From Nitrosomonas eutropha (lineage in GTDB: Bacteria; Pseudomonadota; Gammaproteobacteria; Burkholderiales; Nitrosomonadaceae): 64,000 bases of DNA. The DNA lies in NCBI RefSeq assembly GCF_003201195.1, contig NZ_QICQ01000012.1, positions 1-64,000 of the forward strand, given 5' to 3'. The translations under genes and the position numbers were made by a program. Shown here in pieces: positions 52,207-63,400 of the stretch. Numbering within the stretch: the first letter of the stretch is position 1; the number at the start of each line of letters is the position of its first letter. The notes under the pieces were generated by a model. That model did no database searches. It saw only the letters and a program-made list of their open reading frames with translations, and was not told the origin of the DNA.

Positions 52207-52644
52207 CTACCAGTTGGTGATATCCGCATCCTCACCGCTACCACCTGGCTGACCGTCCTTACCAAATGAGAACAAATCAAAATCACTCTGTGTCCCCGGA
52301 TATTTATACTGATAAGGCTTGCCCCATGGATCTGCTGGTAAACGTTTACTCAAATAAGGCCCTTGCCATTTCGGCTCGTTGGTGGGCGCAGTAAGCAGTG
52401 CGTTTAACCCCTGCTCAGTGCTGGGATATGTTCCGACATCCAGTCGATACTGATGCAGCGCCTTTTCCAGAGAATCTATTTGCGCCTGGGCCATTTTGAT
52501 TTCAGATTTACCTACCTGTGAAAAATACTTGGGGCCAACATAAGCCGCCAGCAGGCCAATAATCACCATGACAACCAGCAATTCGAGCAAAGTGAATCCG
52601 CGTTCATAAACCACACGCAACCGGATGTTTGATACATGCTTCAT
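52207..52644 (-). CDS. gspG: Major pseudopilin GspG
   Basis: 145 residues. The leader MKHVSNIRLRVVYERG is followed by FTLLELLVVMVIIGLLAAYV (cut after Gly, Glu5 present). The body has the GspG marks RLDVGTYPSTEQGLNALLTA, LPADPWGKPYQYKYPGTQSD and a C-terminal calcium-site-like DLFSFGKDGQPGG. ATG at 52644 has GGGGG 13 to 9 bases upstream. A longer frame upstream would add an unrelated hydrophobic stretch. First gene of the operon. Confidence 0.95.
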   Translation of the reverse strand: MKHVSNIRLRVVYERGFTLLELLVVMVIIGLLAAYVGPKYFSQVGKSEIKMAQAQIDSLEKALHQYRLDVGTYPSTEQGLNALLTAPTNEPKWQGPYLSKRLPADPWGKPYQYKYPGTQSDFDLFSFGKDGQPGGSGEDADITNW

Positions 52645-53046
52645 ATTTCGATGCCCCCTGAATTTGGATTTTTCCGGAAAACTCTCCGAAAGAGCGTAAA
52701 CAAGTACGCAGATAAGCAAAAGGAACATGATCTGGAAATTGGGGATACCGACAAATTTGACGGATTACCAACACAAAACCGGAAGTTGCATAATGCAAAG
52801 CAATGACACGTAGCATAATACTACCCTTGCACCCTTTCTCATCCCCGCATTTAACGACGATCGGGAATGGAAGTGTATCCCCCATTACCACAGCCAGGCT
52901 CTGATATTTTTGTGCTCAATATAGTAGAGTTGCGTTCCATCATGGTCAAGCAGGAAAATATGACATTTGTTCCCGGGATTGAATTACATCCATCAGCCAA
53001 CTCAGAACATCTACACACCTTCTGATAAACCTGAAGGACTCTAAAA
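52645..53046. other. Intergenic region between the secretion operon and dapF
   Basis: 402 bases between divergent genes, expected to hold both promoters. GAAGGA before the dapF ATG is a clear ribosome site. No repeat, gene or hairpin was recognised. Confidence 0.45.
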
Positions 53047-53883
53047 ATGAAATTACAATTTACGAAAATGCACGGGCTGGGAAATGATTTCATTGTCATC
53101 AATGCAATCAACCAGCCAGCCAGCCTCACTTTCCTGGATCCTGCCACGATTCGCCGGCTGGCAGATCGTCATTTCGGCATTGGGTTCGATCAACTACTGA
53201 TTGTGGAACAGGCCAGGGAAGGTGGAGATTTTCGCTATCGTATCTTCAACGCCGATGGTGGAGAAGTTGAACAATGCGGCAATGGCGCCCGCTGCTTTGC
53301 CCGCTTTGTGCGTGACTACAATCTGACTGACAAAAATACGATCCGCGTGGAAACCGCTCGCGGCATCATCACGCCGACGATCGAAAACAATGGTGAAGTT
53401 TCCGTCAATATGGGAGTTCCCCAGTTTGAACCGGCTGAGATTCCTTTTCAGGCTGCACAGCGTATGCCTGTTTACCCATTGCAAATCGGCGACAAAACCA
53501 TTGAAATCTCTGCTGTCTCGATAGGGAACCCTCATGCCGTGCAAATCATTCCAGATATTGATCTGGCACCGGTCACAACTGAAGGCCCCAAAATTGAAGC
53601 CCACCCACTTTTTCCTGAAAGAGTTAACGCCGGCTTTATGCAGATTATTGACCGCGCGCATATCCGGCTACGTGTTTTTGAACGCGGAACCGGCGAAACA
53701 TTGGCCTGCGGTACCGGCGCCTGTGCTGCCGTTGTCTGCGGCATTCTGCGCGGCCTTCTGGATACGACAGTACAGGTAGCCATGCACGGCGGCAATCTCC
53801 AGATTCGCTGGGACGGAAAAGACAAGCCTGTCTGGATGACCGGGCCGGCTATTACCGTATTTGAAGGCACAATTGATCTGTAA
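53047..53883 (+). CDS. dapF: Diaminopimelate epimerase
   Basis: 278 residues. It turns LL- into meso-diaminopimelate for lysine and peptidoglycan synthesis. The two catalytic Cys are in [13 protein letters not shown] (near 76) and [12 protein letters not shown] (near 220). The N-terminal [12 protein letters not shown] is typical. Both halves of the duplicated fold are complete. It is followed after 18 bases by an ABC exporter gene. Confidence 0.97.
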   Translation: MKLQFTKMHGLGNDFIVINAINQPASLTFLDPATIRRLADRHFGIGFDQLLIVEQAREGGDFRYRIFNADGGEVEQCGNGARCFARFVRDYNLTDKNTIRVETARGIITPTIENNGEVSVNMGVPQFEPAEIPFQAAQRMPVYPLQIGDKTIEISAVSIGNPHAVQIIPDIDLAPVTTEGPKIEAHPLFPERVNAGFMQIIDRAHIRLRVFERGTGETLACGTGACAAVVCGILRGLLDTTVQVAMHGGNLQIRWDGKDKPVWMTGPAITVFEGTIDL

Positions 53884-53901
53884 ACACCCACTCATCCTAT
53901 C

Positions 53902-55626
53902 ATGCGCACGCTGATTACTTACATCATGGTCTTCCCGAAGCGCAGCGCATTCGTACTGATTGCTCTGCTGCTGGCAGGCGTCGCCGAGGCACTTAGTCTG
54001 ACTGCGTTGCTTCCCCTGTTGTCCATTGCAGTAGGCGAATCGGTTGATTCCAAAATGGGCCAACTGATCGTTAATATGCTGCATGAGATCGGACTGGAGC
54101 CCACACTGGAAACCATTCTGCTGGTTATCGTTGGCGGCATGTTCCTCAAGGGCGCTATTCTACTGCTGACCAACCAGCAAGTCGGTCATACCGTCGCCCA
54201 TGTTGCTACCGCGCTGCGGCTGGATCTGATCAAGGCGCTGCTTGCCAGTCGCTGGCAATACTATCTGCGTCAGCCCGCCGGTGCGCTGGCAAATTCAATT
54301 GCCACCGAAGCCTATCGTGCCGCCAACGGTTTTGAGCACAGTGTCAATGTACTGGCGCTGGCAATTGAGGCACTGGTATACAGCATCGTGGCCTTATTCA
54401 TTTCCTGGGAGGCGACGTTGGGATCGCTGATCATCGGAGCGATCCTATTTATGGTATTGCACCGGCTGGTCAGGGCAACCAAACGCGCCGGTAATAAGCA
54501 GACTCATTTGCTGCGTCATTTGCTGACCTATCTATCTGATGTGCTCGGTTCGGTGAAATCTCTGAAAGCAATGGCGCGTGATAATGTGGCCGATGTTATT
54601 CTCCGCGAACAAACCCGGCTGCTGGAAAAAGCCACGCGTAAAGAGGTAACCAACCGGGCGGCTCTGCTGGCCTTGCAGGAACCCATTCTGGCCGCTCTGA
54701 CCGCAAGCGGCCTCTACCTCGCACTGGTTATCTGGAAATTGTCCCTGCCTGAAGTCATGGTCATGGTATTTCTACTGACCCGGGTGCTGGGATTACTGAA
54801 TAAAACCCAGCGCCGCTATCAGCAGCTTGTGGCACAGGAAAGTGCCTATTGGGCCTTGCGCAGTGCTGCTGAGGAAGCGCGTATGGAGGCAGAAAGATCA
54901 ACTGGTACATTGATACCGACCCTGGAACAGGGTCTGAACCTGCGACATATTGTCTTCAGCTATGAACGAAAAACCATATTCAGTGATTTGAATATAGAAA
55001 TACCAGTTCATTCGTTCACCGCTCTCATTGGTTCTTCAGGTGCTGGCAAAAGCACATTGCTTGATCTGCTCTGCGGACTGGCCGAACCAGAATCCGGTGA
55101 AATCCTGATTGATGGCGTATCCTTGCACAACATTGATCTGCGTCACTGGCGGCATATGATTGGCTATGTTTCCCAGGATACGGTATTGCTGCATGATACT
55201 ATCTTGAGCAATATTCTCGTGGGTGATTCCACCATCAGCGTCGAGGATGCGGAACGCGCGCTCAGACAGGCTGGTGCATGGGATTTCGTCAATTCACTTC
55301 CCGATGGGATTCATACTATTGTCGGAGAACGCGGCGGCATGCTGTCCGGTGGACAACGACAACGCATCGCCATTGCCAGAGCACTGGCTCATCAGCCGAA
55401 ACTGTTATTGCTGGATGAGCCCACCAGTGCACTGGATCCGGAAAGTGAACGCATTATCTGCACAACGCTGCAGAATCTATCAAAGGAATTCACGATCATT
55501 GTTGTCTCCCATCAACCCGCAGTGATTAACGCGGCCAACCGGGTATTCATTGTCTCAAATGGCAAAGCAGAATTATTGTCGGATACCGGCCTGCCCGCTG
55601 TTACGGATTTGAAAGAAGAGATTTAA
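53902..55626 (+). CDS. ABC transporter, fused membrane and ATPase domains
   Basis: 574 residues. An exporter-type membrane domain with about six helices (residues 15-300) is followed by an ATPase domain with GSSGAGKST near 377, signature LSGGQRQRIAIARAL near 481 and LLLLDEPTSALDPES near 503. It works as a dimer in the inner membrane. The substrate is unknown, and lipid, glycan or peptide export are all possible. It follows dapF by 18 bases. Its last 26 bases overlap, tail to tail, the end of cca. Confidence 0.9.
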   Translation: MRTLITYIMVFPKRSAFVLIALLLAGVAEALSLTALLPLLSIAVGESVDSKMGQLIVNMLHEIGLEPTLETILLVIVGGMFLKGAILLLTNQQVGHTVAHVATALRLDLIKALLASRWQYYLRQPAGALANSIATEAYRAANGFEHSVNVLALAIEALVYSIVALFISWEATLGSLIIGAILFMVLHRLVRATKRAGNKQTHLLRHLLTYLSDVLGSVKSLKAMARDNVADVILREQTRLLEKATRKEVTNRAALLALQEPILAALTASGLYLALVIWKLSLPEVMVMVFLLTRVLGLLNKTQRRYQQLVAQESAYWALRSAAEEARMEAERSTGTLIPTLEQGLNLRHIVFSYERKTIFSDLNIEIPVHSFTALIGSSGAGKSTLLDLLCGLAEPESGEILIDGVSLHNIDLRHWRHMIGYVSQDTVLLHDTILSNILVGDSTISVEDAERALRQAGAWDFVNSLPDGIHTIVGERGGMLSGGQRQRIAIARALAHQPKLLLLDEPTSALDPESERIICTTLQNLSKEFTIIVVSHQPAVINAANRVFIVSNGKAELLSDTGLPAVTDLKEEI

Positions 55627-56839
55627 TCCGGCCAACTCGCGCAGCGTAGACCTGACGCTTGATCCGCATCGGTAAATCCGTGTCCCCAGCATGTGATTGA
55701 CCGAGTTGCATGGCAATCGCGCCCGCATCGACGCTATTTGCGGCCTGCAGTGCCTTGCTTAAATGCTCCGCCTGCGGGTAGGGTTGATCAGCAAAACCTG
55801 GCCGCCCGTGAAAATCGCTGGCACACGCCTGCAAAAAAGCCTGGAAGCGCACTTTTTTGCGATAGGCATCTGTTGCCTGCAGCATATCGGCAATGGTACT
55901 AGGGCGCAATTCCAGTGCCCGGTGAACATCGCCATGAAAACGCGCCACCAGCAGCGCCAGATCCCTGGATTCTCGCGGCACCCGGATACGCTCACACAAA
56001 TCCATGACCAGTTCCACACCGCGCGCTTCGTGACCGATATGACGCGGCCATTCATCAGGAGGTGTCGTGCCCTTCCCCAGATCGTGGGTCAATCCGGCAA
56101 AACGTACTTCAAGCGGATACTGCTGCGATGCAGCATAATCAATAACCATCATGACGTGAATGCCGGTATCGATTTCAGGGTGCGCATGTGCGGGCTGCGG
56201 CACGCCGAATAATGCATCCACTTCAGGCAAAATACGGGCGAGCGCACGACATTCCCGCAAAACGTGGAACATACGCGAAGGATGCTGTTCCATCAGGCCA
56301 TGGGCTATTTCCTGCCAGACCCGCTCCGCGACCAGCGCCTCCGTCTCACCGGTATGAACAATCTCTTTCATCAGTTCAAACGTTTCCGGTGCGACCTGGA
56401 AACCAAAGCGGGCAGCAAACCGTGCAACCCGCAGCACTCTCACGGGATCTTCAACAAATGCTGGGCCGATATGACGCAGGATACCTGCCTGCAAATCGGC
56501 AATTCCACCAAACGGATCAATAATATTGCCGGCTTCATCTCTCGCGATGGCGTTAATTGTCAAATCGCGCCGGGCCAGGTCTTCCTGCAGCGTCACTTCG
56601 GGCGTGGCGTAAATCGCAAAACCCTTGTACCCTCGAGCGATTTTTCGTTCAGTCCGCGCCAGCGCGTACTGTTCGTGTGTTTCAGGATGCAGGAATACCG
56701 GAAAATCCTTGCCTACCGGACGATAGCCCTGGCGGATCATATCTTCCGGCGTAGCACCCACCACCACATAATCCTGATCCTTGACAGGTAAGCCCAGCAG
56801 TTCATCACGTACTGAGCCTCCTACCCGATAAATCTTCAT
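55601..56839 (-). CDS. cca: tRNA nucleotidyltransferase (CCA-adding) with HD domain
   Basis: 412 residues. The nucleotidyltransferase head has YRVGGSVRDELLGLPVKDQD and RRDLTINAIARDEAG. The C-terminal HD phosphohydrolase domain has GLTHDLGKGTTP, as in the multifunctional gammaproteobacterial and betaproteobacterial type. It adds or repairs the 3' CCA of tRNAs. ATG at 56839 is chosen because MKIYRVGG is the family start; an upstream start would overlap the slt stop. It is ten bases after slt. Confidence 0.95.
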   Translation of the reverse strand: MKIYRVGGSVRDELLGLPVKDQDYVVVGATPEDMIRQGYRPVGKDFPVFLHPETHEQYALARTERKIARGYKGFAIYATPEVTLQEDLARRDLTINAIARDEAGNIIDPFGGIADLQAGILRHIGPAFVEDPVRVLRVARFAARFGFQVAPETFELMKEIVHTGETEALVAERVWQEIAHGLMEQHPSRMFHVLRECRALARILPEVDALFGVPQPAHAHPEIDTGIHVMMVIDYAASQQYPLEVRFAGLTHDLGKGTTPPDEWPRHIGHEARGVELVMDLCERIRVPRESRDLALLVARFHGDVHRALELRPSTIADMLQATDAYRKKVRFQAFLQACASDFHGRPGFADQPYPQAEHLSKALQAANSVDAGAIAMQLGQSHAGDTDLPMRIKRQVYAARVGRIKSLLSNP

Positions 56840-56849
56840 ACTCGATACA

Positions 56850-58757
56850 TCAGCGCTTCGGTGCAACGATCCCGAGCCGTTGTTTCAGAGTTGGACGGTC
56901 AAGTTGCTCAAAATTATTAGCGTAGTACATCGAATTGCTCAGCACCACTTTGACATAGTCGCGCGTTTCATTGAACGGGATAGTCTCCGCATAAATCGCC
57001 CCCTCTAAAGGACGCGTATCCTTCCATTGCCTTGCCCGGCCAGGTCCGGCGTTATAGGCAGCTGCAGCCAGCAGTGGTTGATCATCCAGTTGATCCAGTA
57101 CATGCTTCAGGTAATAGGTGCCTAACTGGAGATTGGTATTGATATCGCTAACCAGACTGGTATGAAAATCACGCACTCCCAGTTTGCCGGCTACCCACTT
57201 GGCTGTGGCCGGCATCAGTTGCATCAGGCCGATTGCACCAGCGCCGGATTTGATATCCGCGATAAAGCGGCTCTCCTGCCGTATCAGCCCGTATACAAAC
57301 GCTTCATCCAGCTGCTGCTGTTGCAGAACAGGGCGCATCTGCTCACGATAGGGCGCCAGATAGCGCAAGTTGAAATCATGATGGTTAACCGTTCTGATTG
57401 CAGTATTGATTACACGGTCATAAATACCATAGCGCTGGGCCACTTTGGCTGCTGCCAGCAGCTGCGCATCACTGAAATGCTGTACTGTCCAGATCCACTC
57501 GCGATTCGCCTCCACTCGCTGGTTCATCCGATACAGTGCCAGGGCTCGACGGATCCCCGGATTTTGTTCCATACGATGAATTTCCTGGGGCTTGACCTGA
57601 TATTCGGTGGCCGGGACGCTGAGCATCTCACCCAACTCTTCCCTGGCCATCTGTCCATAGAAACTGTGTTCATGACTCAAGGGAATCAGCAAAGCATTGG
57701 CTTCTACATTCTTCTTGCTGATTTTCAGTGCGCGTGCACGCCAGTAACGCCAGACATCTTCCTGCTGCATGGCGGCAGGCATTTGGCTGATGCTATCCAG
57801 CAAGAATTTCCAGTTTCCTTCACGTAGTGCTACCCGTGCTTTCCATGCATGTTTGGTTTCAGACAGTGGATAGGCATGCTTGCCCCGAGTGGCTTCCATG
57901 AACCAGTTCATGGCGCGCGTATCCTGTCTGATCGCAGCCCAGTAGGCAAGATTTCCCATGAAGTAAGATTGATCTACTTCAGAAAACTGTCCGCGCATTT
58001 TATGCCAGCGGGCAAATGCCTGATTGGTCTCGCTGCGCAGCAGGCGCAACAATGCAAACAATACAACTTCCCGGTCCGCACGGGATTTAAACGTTGCCTG
58101 TCGATCAAGGAAACGTCTGGCATCTTTGGCAGCAGCACCCAGTTTCTGTAAATCAAGTGCCTGCTGACGCGGCAGGTATTTGTTTATACTTTTGGCCACG
58201 CCGGTATTGCCGGCTTCAAAAGCTAGCCTGATCCGGGTCCAGACATCCTCCGCCGAGATAGCGCCGGCTCTAATCAATGAATCGAATACAGCCACACAAC
58301 TGGCTGGCATATCGCGCCCGGTAAACCAGAGTGAGCGAACTTCTGTACCCGCTGTTTTATCTCCCGCCGCGAGCCGGTGTTGCAATGCATAGCATTGCAA
58401 ACTGTCTTCCCGGCTGACCAGCTTTGGGTATTCCTCGGCAAACGTCGCCCACTGCTGACGCTTGCCGAGAATCTGCAGCCAGTCTCCCCGCAATCTATCT
58501 GCCACGAGACTGTTGTCGTACCGAGCAAGAAAAGCCCTGATTGTGCCCGTATCCGCTGTTGTCAGCGACAGTCGCAGCTGAAAATATTCAGCATAAGGTG
58601 ACAATACATGGCGCTTCATACGCTCGGCATATTCGGCAACCCGTGCCGCATTACCCATCCGGAATGCTTCCCTTATTTTCAGATAATCCTCATCTCCTCC
58701 TGCAACAAGCAGCTGCGCCCAGAACGCCAGCAATAACCCGGCAAATACTTTACTCAT
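56850..58757 (-). CDS. slt: Soluble lytic murein transglycosylase
   Basis: 635 residues. A Sec signal peptide (MSKVFAGLLLAFWAQLLVAG) precedes a long alpha-helical ring region (about 25-440) and a C-terminal SLT domain with GLIRQESRFIADIKSGAGAI (catalytic Glu near 494), GLMQLMPATAKWVA and AAYNAGPGRARQW. It cleaves peptidoglycan glycan strands with formation of 1,6-anhydro ends, the substrates that AmpD, also in this window, later processes. It precedes cca on the same strand. Confidence 0.94.
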   Translation of the reverse strand: MSKVFAGLLLAFWAQLLVAGGDEDYLKIREAFRMGNAARVAEYAERMKRHVLSPYAEYFQLRLSLTTADTGTIRAFLARYDNSLVADRLRGDWLQILGKRQQWATFAEEYPKLVSREDSLQCYALQHRLAAGDKTAGTEVRSLWFTGRDMPASCVAVFDSLIRAGAISAEDVWTRIRLAFEAGNTGVAKSINKYLPRQQALDLQKLGAAAKDARRFLDRQATFKSRADREVVLFALLRLLRSETNQAFARWHKMRGQFSEVDQSYFMGNLAYWAAIRQDTRAMNWFMEATRGKHAYPLSETKHAWKARVALREGNWKFLLDSISQMPAAMQQEDVWRYWRARALKISKKNVEANALLIPLSHEHSFYGQMAREELGEMLSVPATEYQVKPQEIHRMEQNPGIRRALALYRMNQRVEANREWIWTVQHFSDAQLLAAAKVAQRYGIYDRVINTAIRTVNHHDFNLRYLAPYREQMRPVLQQQQLDEAFVYGLIRQESRFIADIKSGAGAIGLMQLMPATAKWVAGKLGVRDFHTSLVSDINTNLQLGTYYLKHVLDQLDDQPLLAAAAYNAGPGRARQWKDTRPLEGAIYAETIPFNETRDYVKVVLSNSMYYANNFEQLDRPTLKQRLGIVAPKR

Positions 58758-58950
58758 GACCTACCCATCCATTCAAAACCATGATCAAGATTGAATCCGA
58801 TAGTGCAATCAGCCGATCTATTTACAAACTGATTACAACCAACCCAGCCTACAGGGGAAACAACACATTCATGTTGCAATAAGAGGGAGCATCGTTCATC
58901 TATTGCTGCCAGAGCCATCAATTCACAAAGATGTATAGCGCTTTTCGTGA

Positions 58951-60294
58951 TCAAATAACGCCTTGTGCCAGCATTGCTTCCGCTACTTTCACAAAACCGG
59001 CTATATTCGCGCCATCCACATAATTGACTATGCCATTATTTTTCTGGCCGTACCCGATACAGGAACGGTGAATAGCACGCATAATTTCATGCAAGCGCAT
59101 ATCCACCTCGCCACTTGTCCAGGAAAGCCGCATGGCCTGTTGGCTCATCTCCAAGCCTGAGGTAGCTACCCCTCCGGCATTGCTCGCCTTACCAGGCGCA
59201 AACAGTATTTTTGCATACTGGAACCGTTCGATTGCCCCCGCAGTACAAGGCATATTGGCACCCTCAGCCACACAACTCACCCCATTCTTGACCAGTATTG
59301 CGGCATCATTATCATTCAACTCGTTCTGCGTCGCACAAGGCAAAGCGACATCCACCGGTACATTCCATGGTTTTTCACATGAAAGGAATTGTGCGCCTAC
59401 CTTTTCAGCATACTCGTTTACACGTCCGTAAGAATGATTCTTGACTTCAGCCAGAATCGCCAATTTCTCTGGTGTAAATCCGGCTTCATCCACCACTGTT
59501 CCACTCGAATCGGAAACGGTGATCACTCTGGCTCCCAGTGACATGGCTTTGTCAATGGCAAACTGTGCCACATTTCCCGAGCCGGACACAGATACACGCA
59601 TGTCCTTCAACGATCGGCCAACATGATTCAGCATCTCTTCGGCAAAATAGACCAGCCCATACCCGGTCGCCTCCGGCCGCAGCAATGACCCGCCAAAACT
59701 CAATCCTTTGCCGGTAAACACGCAATCCGACCGGTTAGTCAGTTTCTTCACCATGCCAGCCATATAACCGACTTCCCTGCCACCCACGCCAATATCCCCG
59801 GCGGGTACATCTGTATCCACCCCGACATGCCGGAACAACTCAGTCGCATACGCCTGACAGAAGCGCATGACTTCCCCGGGACTTTTACCCTTGGGATCAA
59901 AATCTGATCCACCTTTACCTCCACCCATAGGTAAAGTTGTCAATGCGTTTTTAAAGGTTTGCTCAAAAGCAAGAAACTTGAGAATGGAAAGATTGACGGA
60001 GGGGTGGAACCGCGTCCCTCCCTTGTATGGCCCGATCGCGGAGTTATATTGAATGCGGTATCCTCGGTTAACCCTGACTTCGCTACGATCATCCACCCAC
60101 GCCACACGAAATACAATCATGCGTTCCGGTTCAATCAGCCGGTCCAGCAACCCCTGCTCAGCGTAACGGGAATGATCAACGATAAAAGGCCACAAACTTT
60201 CAATGACTTCTGAAACAGCCTGCAGGAATTCCGGTTGCCCCGGATTCCTTTCAGAAACATAATTCTTGAATTCCTCGATACTGCTGTATTTCAT
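58951..60294 (-). CDS. gdhA: NADP-type glutamate dehydrogenase
   Basis: 447 residues, the small hexameric class. Substrate-binding residues are in GPYKGGTRFHPSVNLSILKF and LPMGGGKGGSDFDPKGKS. DVPAGDIGVGGREVGYM and the dinucleotide loop SGSGNVAQFAIDKA follow. It joins ammonium to 2-oxoglutarate. NADP preference is inferred from the class. In an ammonia oxidiser this would be a main route of nitrogen assimilation. It stands alone between slt and metH, all on the minus strand. Confidence 0.95.
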   Translation of the reverse strand: MKYSSIEEFKNYVSERNPGQPEFLQAVSEVIESLWPFIVDHSRYAEQGLLDRLIEPERMIVFRVAWVDDRSEVRVNRGYRIQYNSAIGPYKGGTRFHPSVNLSILKFLAFEQTFKNALTTLPMGGGKGGSDFDPKGKSPGEVMRFCQAYATELFRHVGVDTDVPAGDIGVGGREVGYMAGMVKKLTNRSDCVFTGKGLSFGGSLLRPEATGYGLVYFAEEMLNHVGRSLKDMRVSVSGSGNVAQFAIDKAMSLGARVITVSDSSGTVVDEAGFTPEKLAILAEVKNHSYGRVNEYAEKVGAQFLSCEKPWNVPVDVALPCATQNELNDNDAAILVKNGVSCVAEGANMPCTAGAIERFQYAKILFAPGKASNAGGVATSGLEMSQQAMRLSWTSGEVDMRLHEIMRAIHRSCIGYGQKNNGIVNYVDGANIAGFVKVAEAMLAQGVI

Positions 60295-60465
60295 TTTCCA
60301 TTCCCCTCAGTAAATAATATTCCAGACAAACGCACAAAAAAATCGGCCACCGCATCCCTACATTACGCCGATAATCATCGCAAAATTTCATAGATTTAGG
60401 GAAAGATTACACGCCATTTCTGAAATAATCCTGGAAGGGTAAAAATATGTTGCTACAAGCAGTAA

Positions 60466-63400
60466 TCAGCGCTCATACGCCAGAGCAGGCGCCAACCATC
60501 GTTCTGCTTTCTCCAGCGCCCACCCTTTACGCCTTGCGTAATCTTCAACCTGGTCCTTGCCGATTTTGCCAACCGCAAAATACTTGGATTCAGGGTGGGA
60601 AATATAAAAACCGGACACAGCAGCAGTCGGTACCATGGCAAAGGATTCCGTCACGATAATTCCACTCCGTTTTTCCGCTTCAAGCACCGCAAACAATGGC
60701 CCCTTCTCGGTATGATCAGGGCAGGCAGGATAGCCCGGTGCCGGGCGGATTCCCAGATACTGCTCGTCGATCAACTGTTCATTGTTGAGACTTTCATCTT
60801 TCATATATCCCCAGAATTCCCGTCGTACCCGTGCGTGCATATGTTCTGCAAACGCTTCAGCCAGACGATCAGCCAGTGCTTTCAATATGATCGCGCTGTA
60901 ATCATCATTTTCAGCTTCAAAAGCACGTACGCGCTCATCAATACCGAAGCCAGAGCTGACAGCAAACAAACCGATGGTGTCATTTATCCCGGTCTCTCGC
61001 GGTGCAATAAAATCGGCCAGTGCCAGATTGGGATGTCCCGAAGGTTTTGTCGTCTGTTGCCGCAAGGAATGCCAGGTCATGATCACCTTGCTGCGACTGC
61101 GGTCGGCATAAATCTCGATATCATCCCCGTTGACAGTATTGGCTGGAAACAGGCCGATAACAGCGTTGGCCGCAAGCCATTTCTGCTCAATAATCTTTCT
61201 GAGCATCACCTGCGCATCATGAAACAGATTGCTGGCCGCTTCTCCGACGACCTTATCCTGCAGGATTGCTGGATAGCGCCCATGCAACTCCCATGCCTGG
61301 AAGAAAGGCGTCCAGTCAATGTACGGAACCAGTGTTTCCAGCGGATAGTTGTTAAGAGTGCGTAATCCGAGAAAACTTGGAGCAGGTGGCGTATAACGGT
61401 TCCAGTCGGTTTTGAATGCATTGGCCCGGGCTTCTTCAAAGGTCAGCAGTTTGGAAGGCCCTTTCTTGTTTTTGTGCTGCTCCCGGTTCTTTTCCTGCTC
61501 GGCTTTGACCTGCTGGATATAGCCATCGCGCATATCCTGTGACATCAGATTGCTGCATACACCGACCGCCCGGCTGGCATCGGGTACCCATATGGTCACC
61601 CCGCTGTAATGGGGTGCTATCTTGACTGCTGTATGTACACGCGAAGTGGTGGCACCCCCTATCAGCAAGGGAATGGTGAACTGTTCGCGCTCCATTTCTC
61701 TGGCGACATGTGCCATTTCCTCCAGCGAAGGCGTAATCAAACCGGACACACCGATCATATCGGCATTTTCGCGACGGGCAGTTTCCAGAATTTGCGCACT
61801 GGGAATCATTACACCCAGATTGACAACCTCAAAGTTATTACACTGCAGCACGACCGAAACAATATTTTTGCCGATGTCATGCACATCACCCTTGACAGTG
61901 GCAATAACCAATTTACCCTTGGGTTTATTGTCGCCGGAAATCTTTTTTTCTGCCTCGATGTACGGCAACAGATAGGCAACCGCCTGCTTCATCACCCGCG
62001 CTGACTTGACTACCTGCGGCAAAAACATTTTGCCTGCACCAAACAGGTCACCCACTACATTCATACCGTCCATCAGCGGGCCTTCGATCACCTCGATCGG
62101 CTTGCCTCCCTGACTATCAATTTCCTGCCGGATCAGCTCCGTATCCTCAACAATATAGGTATTGATACCTCTGACCAGTGCATGAATCAGGCGTTGCCGC
62201 ACCGGTTCATCCCGCCAGGCAAGATCTTCAGCCTGCTCTTTTTTCTGGCCCTTGAAATTTTCTGCAAACTCCACCAGACGTTCGGTTGCATCGGGTCGCC
62301 GGTTGAGCAGCACATCTTCAACACGCTCCAGCAGATCGGGAGGAATATCCGAATAAACCCCTAACTGGCCAGCATTGACGATCCCCATGGTCATGCCGGC
62401 CTTGACCGCATGATACAAGAACGCAGTATGAATTGCCTCGCGGATGGGTTCGTTACCACGGAACGAGAACGAAACATTGGACACACCCCCGCTGATCTTG
62501 GCGTAAGGCAGCGTTTGCCGAATGAGGCGGGTGGCTTCAATAAAATCAACTGCGTAGTTGCTGTGTTCCTCGATACCCGTGGCAATGGCAAAAATATTCG
62601 GATCGAAAATGATATCCTCGGGTGGAAAATCAGCCCGTTCAATCAGGGTATGGTAGCTACGTGTGCAAATATCCACCTTGCGCTGCAAGGTATCCGCCTG
62701 GCCGCTTTCATCAAACGCCATGACAATCACCGCCGCCCCATAACGGCGCGCCAGTTTGGCGTGCAGCAGAAATTCCTCTTCACCTTCCTTAAGACTGATG
62801 GAATTAATGATTGCCTTACCTTGGATGCATTTCAGGCCGGCTTCAATCACTGACCACCTGCTGGAATCAACCATGATTGGCAAGCGACTGATATCCGGTT
62901 CGGACGCGACCAGATTCAGAAAAGTCACCATCGCCTTTTGCGAATCCAGCATACCTTCATCCATGTTGATATCGATGATCTGCGCACCGCTCTCCACCTG
63001 GTTGCGCGCAATCACCAGTCCTTCCGCATAATTGCCACTAAGCACCAGTCGGGCAAATGCCTTGGAACCGGTAACATTGGTGCGTTCTCCCACGTTTACA
63101 AACAAAGAGCTCTCATCAATGCTGAGTGGCTCAAGGCCAGAGAGCCTCAACTTCTTAGGAAGATCAGGCAGCTTACGTGGCGGGATGTCCTGCACTGCTT
63201 CCACGATAGCGGCAATATGTTCCGGTGTCGTACCGCAACACCCGCCAACAATATTGACGAACCCTGATTGTGCAAAATCCTTGATCAACCGGGCAGTATA
63301 TTCCGGAGTTTCGTCATAACCGGTTTCAGCCAGTGGATTGGGCAGACCAGCATTGGGATGGGCGCTGGTACAAACCTCGGAGACATTTGACAACTCTTGC

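Noticed and set aside
58754..58954. A 66-codon minus-strand frame between slt and gdhA
   Set aside because: No ribosome site, no family resemblance, and it is bounded by the stops of neighbouring genes. Probably chance.
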